A stretch of 6,890 nucleotides of DNA from Holophagaceae bacterium UBA706. GTDB taxonomy: Bacteria; Acidobacteriota; Holophagae; Holophagales; Holophagaceae. Positions within the stretch are counted from its first letter, which is position 1; the number at the start of each line of letters is the position of its first letter. Of the stretch, positions 1 through 5,278 are shown piece after piece. The stretch spans positions 19,983 to 26,872 of the forward strand of contig DBME01000094.1 in assembly GCA_002298155.1 (NCBI GenBank), in the 5' to 3' direction. The position numbers were made by a program, and so were the translations under genes. Below the pieces are notes generated by a model. It worked only from the letters and a program-made list of their open reading frames with translations, made no database searches and was not told where the DNA came from.

Positions 1-793
1 CCACCGCCTCGGGGAGCACCACGTCCAGGAAACGACCGGAATCTCCGCAGCACCGGGCCAGGGCGGCCAGGTTGAGCCGCACGAGGGTGTGGCTGCCGCC
101 CCCCACCCGCAGGGTGTTGTAGCAGCTGACGATGCCGTAGTCCCCGCCCATCTCCTGGGTCAGGACGGGATGGTTGACGAGGTACGGCTTGCCCATTTCC
201 AGGGCGGAGGCCACGGCCTCCAGGAGAAGGGAGTCCGGCGTCCCGGCATCCACCTTGAGGGAGAGGTTGGGCACGGCCTTGGCCAGACGGCGCTCGGCGG
301 CGATGACCGCGCGGCCCACGCCCGTGTCCCTGGGGCCCAGGTTCATGTGCACGAAGGCGTCCGGCAGGGTGCGGTCGATCTGGACCAGGAAGAGTTCCAG
401 GAGGCGTTCCCGCACATCCGGAGCCTCCTGGTGCCAGAAGGGCTCCAGGAGATCGTCCACCTGCCCCAGGTACACCGGGAGCCCCGTGATGGAGGGGACG
501 AACCGGTAGGCCGTGAGCAGGGCGTTCACCGCCCCGAAGAGGTCCGTGGCCGGGGCCAGGCCCAGGTAGGCGCTGCCCTGGGCGAGCAGCCGCCCATAGT
601 CCGGCAGGACGTAGCGCGGCCGGTAGGGGGCGTTCCCCTCGAACAACGTGCACAGCACACCCGTTGCCAGATGGCCCTGGGCCGCTTCGGACATGGCGGG
701 GGCCGGCAGGGCGCTCTCGGCCTCCTGGGCCAGGCGGTTGCGGATCTGCCAGGGTTCGAGGGAGGAGCGGAGAATCTCCTGCGCGCCGTTCAT
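1..793 (-). CDS. yjjI: YjjI-family glycyl radical enzyme, N-terminal 264 residues (cut by left edge)
   Basis: Recognised by resemblance to E. coli YjjI (DUF3029 family, about 516 residues): residues 57-67 (YRPRYVLPDYG), 104-113 (GLPVYLGQVD), 139-147 (IDRTLPDAF) and 219-227 (YGIVSCYNT) correspond closely to the same blocks in E. coli. From family knowledge, these enzymes carry a glycyl radical near the C terminus, installed by a radical-SAM activase (YjjW in E. coli), and use an active-site thiyl cysteine. Cys224 in the YGIVSCYN block is the likely thiyl residue, by inference. The glycine loop lies outside the window, so radical competence cannot be judged. The reaction of YjjI is not established to my knowledge. 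No signal peptide is seen, so it is cytoplasmic. The ATG start is chosen because it follows GGAGGA at a 6-base spacing and overlaps the permease stop as ATGA. Confidence is high for the family and none is claimed for the substrate. Confidence 0.9.
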   Translation of the reverse strand, partial: MNGAQEILRSSLEPWQIRNRLAQEAESALPAPAMSEAAQGHLATGVLCTLFEGNAPYRPRYVLPDYGRLLAQGSAYLGLAPATDLFGAVNALLTAYRFVPSITGLPVYLGQVDDLLEPFWHQEAPDVRERLLELFLVQIDRTLPDAFVHMNLGPRDTGVGRAVIAAERRLAKAVPNLSLKVDAGTPDSLLLEAVASALEMGKPYLVNHPVLTQEMGGDYGIVSCYNTLRVGGGSHTLVRLNLAALARCCGDSGRFLDVVLPEAV

Positions 794-3700
794 GGCCGTT
801 CCTCCCGCGCCTGCCGGTCGCTGCCGAAAAGGTTGTAGAAGGCCGGCACCACGAACAGGGTGAACACCGTCCCGATGGACAGCCCCGTGAAGATGACCAG
901 GCCCATGGCCCGGCGCCCCGCGGCGCCCGCGCCGCCGGCGATGACCAGCGGGAACACGCCCAGCACCATGGCCGCGGTGGTCATGAGGATGGGCCGCAAA
1001 CGGATGGCGGAGGCTTCCGTGATGGCCTCCAGGCGGGACTTGCCGGAGGCCTGGAGCTCGTTGGCGAATTCCACGATGAGGATGCCGTGCTTGCTGATGA
1101 GGCCCATGAGCGTCACCAGGCCCACCTGGGTGTAGATGTTCAGGGTGGCCAGGCCCAGGTTGATGAAGATCATGGCCCCGAACAGGGCCATGGGCACGGA
1201 CACCAGGATGATCAGGGGATCGCGCATGCTGTTGAACTGGGCGGCCAGGGCCAGGAAGACGATGATGACCGCGAAGCCCAGGGTCATGAGGAAGCCCCCC
1301 GATTCCTGGACGAACTGCCGGGAGACGCCGGAGTAGTCGGCCTGGTAGCCCTGCGGGGCGGATTCCCGCAGCGCCTTGCGGAAGAAGTCCAGCACCTGCT
1401 CCTGGGAGAAGGCGGGGCTGAAGACGCCCGACACGGTGGCGGAGTTGAGCTGCTGGAAGCGCTTGATGGAGCGGGGCTCGACGGTGGCCTTGAGGGTGGC
1501 CACGGTGGAGGCCGGCAGGAGGCTGCCATCCCCCGAACGGATGTGGAAGTCCAGCACCTGGGACGGGTTCAGGCGGTCCACCTGCAGCACCTGGGGAATC
1601 ACCCGGTAGGACCGGCCCCCGATGGAGAAGTAGTTCACGTAGCCGCCGCCCAGGGCGTCGCCCAGGGCCCCGCCCACGTCCTGCTGGGTCAGGCCCAGGG
1701 ACGTCACCATGTCGCGGTTGAGCACGACGGTGGTCTGGGGCTTGTCGATCTTGAGGTCGGTGTCCACGAAGAAGAACATGCCGCTGGCGCGGGCCTTGTC
1801 CAGCACGGCCTTGGCCACGCCTTCGAGGCGGTCGAAGGGTTCCGTGGTCTTGATGACGAATTCCACGGGCATGCCCGTGGCGCCGGGCAGCGAGGGCGGC
1901 GGGAACATGGCGATCTGAGCGCCGGCGATGCTCTCGCAGGCGGCCTGGAAGCTCATCTGGACCTCCTGGCTGCTGCGGCTGCGCTGGTCCCAGGGCTTGG
2001 TGATGAGCCCCGCGAAGGCGGTGCCCTGGTTGGTGAACTGGAACATCGCCTGGTATTCCGGCAAGGCCTTGGCGTTGGCGAAGACCTGGTCGGCGTACAC
2101 CTGCATCTGCTGGACCGTGGCGTTGGGAGCGCCCTGGATGTTGGTGAGGATGAAGCCCTGGTCCTCCTGCGGCGCCAGCTCCGACTTGGAGGTGGAGAAC
2201 AGGAAGGCCGTGGCGCCAAGCACGAGGAAGCCCATGACCACCGGCACTAGGGAGGTGGCCAGCACGCTGCGCAGGAGGCGCAGGTAGTGGCCGTGGAACC
2301 ACTCGAACTGGCCGTCGATGAACCGCACGAACCGGCCCTGGTCCTGCTCAGCCTTGAAGAACCGCGAGCACATCATGGGGGACAGCGTCAGGGCCACCAC
2401 GGCGGACACGGCCACGGCCCCCGCGAGGGTGAAAGCGAACTCGGTGAACAGGCTCCCCGTGAGGCCTCCCTGGAACCCGATGGGCACGTACACCGCCACC
2501 AGCACCACGGTCATGGCCAGGATGGGGCCGCCCAGCTCCCGGGCCGCGAGGATGGCGGATTCGAAGGGCGTCTTCCCTTCCCGCATGTGGCGGTCCGCGT
2601 TCTCCACCACGATGATGGCATCGTCCACCACCAGGCCGATCCCCAGCACCAGGGCCAGGAGGGTCAGGAGGTTGATGGTGTAGCCCAGGGCCAGCATCAC
2701 GGCGAAGGTGCCCACCAGGGACAGCGGCATCGCTATCACGGGCACGGCCACGGCGCGCATGGTCCCCAGGAAGAGGAAGATCACCACCGTGACGATGAGC
2801 AGGGCCTCCGCCAGGGTCTTGATGACCTCCTCGATGGAGGTGTTGATGAAGTTGGTGGCGTCGTAGACGATCTCGCCCGTCAGGCCCGTGGGGAGCTGGG
2901 ACTGGATCTCGGGGAAACTGTTCCGGACCCGCTTGGCGACCTCCAGGATGTTGGCCTCGGGGGCCACCTTGATGCCGATGAAGACCGACTTCCGCCCGTT
3001 GAAGGAGACGTTGAAGGAATAGTCGTCGGCCCCCAGGGTGACGTTGGCCACGTCCTCAAGGCGCACGATGGCGCCGTTCCCCTGGCGCACCGCAAGCTTG
3101 CGGAACTCCTCCACCGTGTGCAGGTCAGTGGCCGCCGTGAGGTCCACGCTGACCATCTGGCCCTTGGTGCTTCCCAGGGCGGATAGGGTGTTGTTGTTCT
3201 GCAGGGCCTTGCCGACATCCGTGGCGGTGACGCCGTGGGCGGCCATGCGCACCGGGTCGAGCCAGGCCCGCAGGGCGAAGTTCCGGGCGCCCAGGATCTC
3301 GGCCGCCTGGACACCGGGGACGGCGTCCAGCCTCGGCTTGACCACCCGGACCAGGTAGTCGGTGATGTTGTTCGTGGGCAGCACGTCGCTGTAGAAGCCC
3401 ATGTACATCGAGTCGGTGTTGTCGCTGGTCTCGACGGTGATCACGGGCTGCTGGGCCTGGGGCGGCAGCTGGTTCTTCACCGCGTTCACCCGGGTGGTGA
3501 TCTCGGTGAGGGCCTTGTTGGCGCTGTAGTTGAGGCGCAGCGTGGCCGTGATGGTGGACACGCTGTTGACGCTGGTGGAGGACAGGTAGTCGATGCCCTG
3601 GGCCTGGGCGATGCTCGACTCCAGGGGCTGGGTGATGAACCCGCCCACGGTGCCGGCGTCGGCGCCGTAGTAGACGGTGGACACCGTAACCACGGCATGT

Positions 3701-3822
3701 TCGGTCTTGGGATACTGGTTGACCGGAAGGTTGAAGATGGAACGAAGGCCGAGCACGAGGATGAGCATGCTCACCACCGCGGCGACCACGGGCTTGCGGA
3801 TGAAGAGATCGGTGAAGTTCAT
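790..3822 (-). CDS. RND efflux pump inner-membrane permease, HAE1 family (MexI/AcrB-like)
   Basis: This is a complete 1010-residue protein, slightly shorter than AcrB (1049) and typical of the MexI-like branch, with the characteristic MNFTDLFIRKPV start. It is a proton-driven antiporter of the inner membrane that exports hydrophobic or amphiphilic compounds as a trimer. TM1 is about residues 10-30. A large periplasmic loop (about 31-335) precedes TM2-TM6 (about 336-490). A second hydrophobic start near 520-542 leads into the second periplasmic loop (about 545-840), and the last helices fill about 843-1000. The proton-relay residues are present: Asp400-Asp401 in GLVVDDAIIVVEN, Lys911 in GLISKHGILIVEFAN, and Arg943 in RLRPILMT, matching AcrB D407/D408, K940 and R971. 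The gene follows the adaptor by 9 bases, and its TGA overlaps the yjjI ATG. There is no frameshift or missing key residue, so it should be functional. The drug or metabolite substrate cannot be read from sequence. Confidence 0.95.
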   Translation of the reverse strand: MNFTDLFIRKPVVAAVVSMLILVLGLRSIFNLPVNQYPKTEHAVVTVSTVYYGADAGTVGGFITQPLESSIAQAQGIDYLSSTSVNSVSTITATLRLNYSANKALTEITTRVNAVKNQLPPQAQQPVITVETSDNTDSMYMGFYSDVLPTNNITDYLVRVVKPRLDAVPGVQAAEILGARNFALRAWLDPVRMAAHGVTATDVGKALQNNNTLSALGSTKGQMVSVDLTAATDLHTVEEFRKLAVRQGNGAIVRLEDVANVTLGADDYSFNVSFNGRKSVFIGIKVAPEANILEVAKRVRNSFPEIQSQLPTGLTGEIVYDATNFINTSIEEVIKTLAEALLIVTVVIFLFLGTMRAVAVPVIAMPLSLVGTFAVMLALGYTINLLTLLALVLGIGLVVDDAIIVVENADRHMREGKTPFESAILAARELGGPILAMTVVLVAVYVPIGFQGGLTGSLFTEFAFTLAGAVAVSAVVALTLSPMMCSRFFKAEQDQGRFVRFIDGQFEWFHGHYLRLLRSVLATSLVPVVMGFLVLGATAFLFSTSKSELAPQEDQGFILTNIQGAPNATVQQMQVYADQVFANAKALPEYQAMFQFTNQGTAFAGLITKPWDQRSRSSQEVQMSFQAACESIAGAQIAMFPPPSLPGATGMPVEFVIKTTEPFDRLEGVAKAVLDKARASGMFFFVDTDLKIDKPQTTVVLNRDMVTSLGLTQQDVGGALGDALGGGYVNYFSIGGRSYRVIPQVLQVDRLNPSQVLDFHIRSGDGSLLPASTVATLKATVEPRSIKRFQQLNSATVSGVFSPAFSQEQVLDFFRKALRESAPQGYQADYSGVSRQFVQESGGFLMTLGFAVIIVFLALAAQFNSMRDPLIILVSVPMALFGAMIFINLGLATLNIYTQVGLVTLMGLISKHGILIVEFANELQASGKSRLEAITEASAIRLRPILMTTAAMVLGVFPLVIAGGAGAAGRRAMGLVIFTGLSIGTVFTLFVVPAFYNLFGSDRQAREERP
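800..805 (-). promoter_or_regulatory. Strong ribosome binding site for yjjI inside the permease gene
   Basis: On the minus strand GGAGGA is followed by six bases and then the yjjI ATG at 793-791. It lies within the last codons of the permease gene. It fixes the yjjI start and allows the gene to be translated by ribosomes finishing the permease or by independent initiation. Confidence 0.8.
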
Positions 3823-3829
3823 CCGCCGG

Positions 3830-3833
3830 CCTC
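3830..3833 (-). promoter_or_regulatory. Ribosome binding site of the RND permease, overlapping the adaptor stop codon
   Basis: On the minus strand GAGG overlaps the TGA stop of the adaptor gene and sits 7 bases before the permease ATG (3822-3820). The arrangement suggests that ribosomes terminating on the adaptor re-initiate on the permease, giving matched synthesis of the two pump subunits. The motif is short, so confidence is moderate. Confidence 0.55.
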
Positions 3834-4980
3834 AGTTTTCCTGGGGCGCCGGCTTGGCGTCATCCGCCGGCCGCACCTTGTTGTCCACCACCAGGGGGGT
3901 GCCGTTGCGCAGCTTGAGGCTGCCGCTGGTCACCACCTGCGCCCCGGGCGTGAGGCCCTTGAGGATCGCCACCTGGTCGCCACGGGTGGCGCCCGTGGTC
4001 ACGAAGACCTGCTGGGCCCGGAGCCCCTGGGGGCCCGCCACGGCCAGATAGACGATGGAGCCGTAGGGATTGTAGGTGATGGAGGTCTGGGGGAGGGTGA
4101 GCCAGGACTCCGGCGCGCCCACGTCCAGGCTGACGCTGGCGAACATGCCGGGGATCAGCACGTGGCCCGGGTTGGCGAAGACGGCTTCCACCTGGACGTT
4201 GCGGGTCCCGCCGTCCACCTTGGGATTCACGGTGGCGACCTTGCCGGTGAAGGTGCGGCCCGGGTAGGTGTCCAGGGACAGGTCCACCTTCTGGCCGGTG
4301 CGCACCCTGGCCAGTTCGCGCTGGGGGAGGGTGAAGTCGACGTAGACCTGGTCCAGCTGCTGCAGGGCCACCACGGGCGTGCCCGGCGTGACGTAGGCGC
4401 CCGGGCTGGTGGAGATGATGCCAACGCGTCCGGAGAACGGCGCCACCAGGCGTTTCTTCCCCGCCGCGGCGAGCTGAGCCTGGGCCGTGGCCTCCTTGGC
4501 GCGGAGGTCCGCCTCCGCGTTGTCGTACTCGGCCTGGCTGATGATGTGGGCCTGCATCTGCTCCTTGGCGCGCCGGAACGTCACGGCGGCGAGGTTCGCG
4601 GAGGCCTGGAGGGCGCGGTACTGGGCCTGCTCCGTCTCGTCGGCCAGGGCCACCAGCAGCTGGCCTTGCTTGGCGGACCCGCCCGGCACGGCTTCCACCT
4701 TGACCACCACCCCCGCCACCTCGAAGGCCAGATCGGCGCCCTTGATGGCGCGGACCGTGCCCACCGCGCTGAGCGACGGCTGCCACCGTTCCACCCGGGC
4801 CTCGGCCGTGGACACGGTCTGGGGCGGCTCGTGCGAACCCTGGAGGCTTCGCTGGATCATGGTGTTGCGGAAGGCGTTGAAGCCAATGAGCAGGCCCAGC
4901 AGGAGGCCCACGGCCAGGAGCATCACCACCATCCTCCGGCGCGTGCTGGGCGGCGTGGCCACTAGGATCTCGTCATGCAT
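3832..4980 (-). CDS. RND efflux pump periplasmic adaptor (membrane fusion protein, MexH/AcrA-like)
   Basis: This 382-residue adaptor would bridge the RND permease to an outer-membrane channel. Residues 17-35 form an N-terminal membrane anchor after a basic RRR stretch; there is no lipobox cysteine, so it is anchored by a helix rather than by lipid. A lipoyl half-motif (about 78-112) is followed by an alpha-helical hairpin (about 114-173, Ala/Gln/Glu-rich), the second lipoyl half (about 178-208, APFSGRVGIISTSPGAYVTPG), a beta-barrel (about 211-288) and a membrane-proximal domain (about 290-368). At the hairpin tip the TolC-docking RLS pattern of AcrA aligns to Arg137, Gln141 and Ser148, so the middle Leu is replaced. 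The start is supported by GGGAGA six bases upstream. It is the first gene of the operon, 9 bases before the permease. The family call is firm; the substrate is unknown. Confidence 0.95.
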   Translation of the reverse strand: MHDEILVATPPSTRRRMVVMLLAVGLLLGLLIGFNAFRNTMIQRSLQGSHEPPQTVSTAEARVERWQPSLSAVGTVRAIKGADLAFEVAGVVVKVEAVPGGSAKQGQLLVALADETEQAQYRALQASANLAAVTFRRAKEQMQAHIISQAEYDNAEADLRAKEATAQAQLAAAGKKRLVAPFSGRVGIISTSPGAYVTPGTPVVALQQLDQVYVDFTLPQRELARVRTGQKVDLSLDTYPGRTFTGKVATVNPKVDGGTRNVQVEAVFANPGHVLIPGMFASVSLDVGAPESWLTLPQTSITYNPYGSIVYLAVAGPQGLRAQQVFVTTGATRGDQVAILKGLTPGAQVVTSGSLKLRNGTPLVVDNKVRPADDAKPAPQEN

Positions 4981-4986
4981 GGTGTT

Positions 4987-4992
4987 TCTCCC
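4987..4992 (-). promoter_or_regulatory. Ribosome binding site of the adaptor gene
   Basis: On the minus strand GGGAGA is followed by six bases and the ATG at 4980-4978. A second ATG begins four bases later but is out of frame, so this site supports the first ATG as the start. Confidence 0.7.
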
Positions 4993-5013
4993 GGCTTGCG
5001 CCGCCTGTGGATC

Positions 5014-5024
5014 GCCCGGCGGGC
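5014..5024 (-). other. Small GC hairpin in the adaptor leader
   Basis: GCCC at 5014-5017 pairs with GGGC at 5021-5024 around a 3-base loop, and CCGCC at 5001-5005 could pair with GGCGG at 5031-5035 outside it. The structure would lie just upstream of the adaptor ribosome binding site in the mRNA. GC-rich DNA forms such hairpins easily, so function is uncertain. Confidence 0.2.
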
Positions 5025-5080
5025 TTTCGTGGCGGATTCATCATTGAGAATTCAACAGGTTTTCAAAAGGAACGACAGGA

Positions 5081-5161
5081 CGTCCGGCATCTGCGGAGGA
5101 ACCGCCCGATTAACCGTCCGGCATTGGACCTGAAGGCAATTGTAGGAGAAAAAGCGTCCGG
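5081..5161 (+). repeat. Three short direct repeats with CGTCCGG core
   Basis: CGTCCGGCAT occurs exactly at 5081-5090 and again at 5115-5124; the core CGTCCGG recurs at 5155-5161. Start-to-start distances are 34 and 40 bases. The cluster lies in the middle of the divergent region and could be a binding array. The core is also found inside coding sequence in this GC-rich window (for example near 357-363 and 4424-4430), so it may be compositional. Confidence 0.3.
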
Positions 5162-5201
5162 AAAGCGAAAGGACCGTTCGTGTATTCAAGCCCCGGTTCA
5201 G

Positions 5202-5217
5202 CCAATAGATCTATTGG
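5202..5217. promoter_or_regulatory. Perfect 16-base palindrome, candidate transcription-factor operator
   Basis: CCAATAGATCTATTGG reads identically on both strands, with no mismatch and no central spacer. It lies 61 bases before the ilvD ATG and about 221 bases before the adaptor ATG. A further copy of the half-site, CCAATA, occurs at 5232-5237, 30 bases downstream of the first half-site, close to an integral number of helical turns. Dimeric helix-turn-helix regulators (MarR, TetR, LysR types) bind sites of this shape; which family, if any, cannot be told from sequence. By position it is closer to ilvD but could serve both directions. Confidence 0.55.
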
Positions 5218-5278
5218 AAATATGAAAGAAACCAATAATCCGTAGGGCCGCCCGGGTCGCATCGTTTATTCATGGACG

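Larger units (their letters stand above)
4981..5278. promoter_or_regulatory. Divergent intergenic region between the pump operon and ilvD
   Basis: These 298 bases separate the starts of two divergent transcription units and should hold both promoters. The stretch is clearly richer in A and T than the flanking genes, especially 5036-5070, 5130-5155 and 5200-5240. A possible leftward -35 box, TTGAAA, lies at 5066-5061 on the minus strand, but the sequence 17-18 bases further on (5043-5037) is a poor -10 match. A possible rightward -10 box, AATAAT, lies at 5234-5239 without a good -35 at the right spacing. I cannot assign either promoter with confidence. The region also holds a perfect palindrome, a repeated CGTCCGG motif and a small hairpin, listed separately. 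A short GTG-initiated open frame across 5007-5225 has no ribosome binding site and is not called. Confidence 0.6.

Noticed and set aside
1..793. The possibility that the gene after the permease is an outer-membrane efflux factor, as often found in RND operons.
   Set aside because: The translation lacks a signal peptide and the TolC/OprM repeat pattern, and instead matches YjjI in several long blocks including YRPRYVLPDY and YGIVSCYN.
89..838. A plus-strand open frame opposite the start of yjjI.
   Set aside because: The minus-strand frame matches YjjI over its whole visible length with a strong ribosome binding site; the plus-strand translation is low-complexity and unrecognisable.
664..4965. 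Long open frames on the plus strand opposite the pump genes (664-2250, 2287-3186, 3235-4965).
   Set aside because: They are antisense to clearly recognised adaptor and permease genes. Their translations are rich in His, Gly, Gln and Arg with no recognisable domain. High GC at third codon positions removes stop codons from the opposite strand and produces such shadows.
5007..5225. A 72-codon GTG-initiated open frame in the intergenic region.
   Set aside because: It has no ribosome binding site, overlaps the leader of the adaptor gene, contains the candidate operator and resembles no protein I know.
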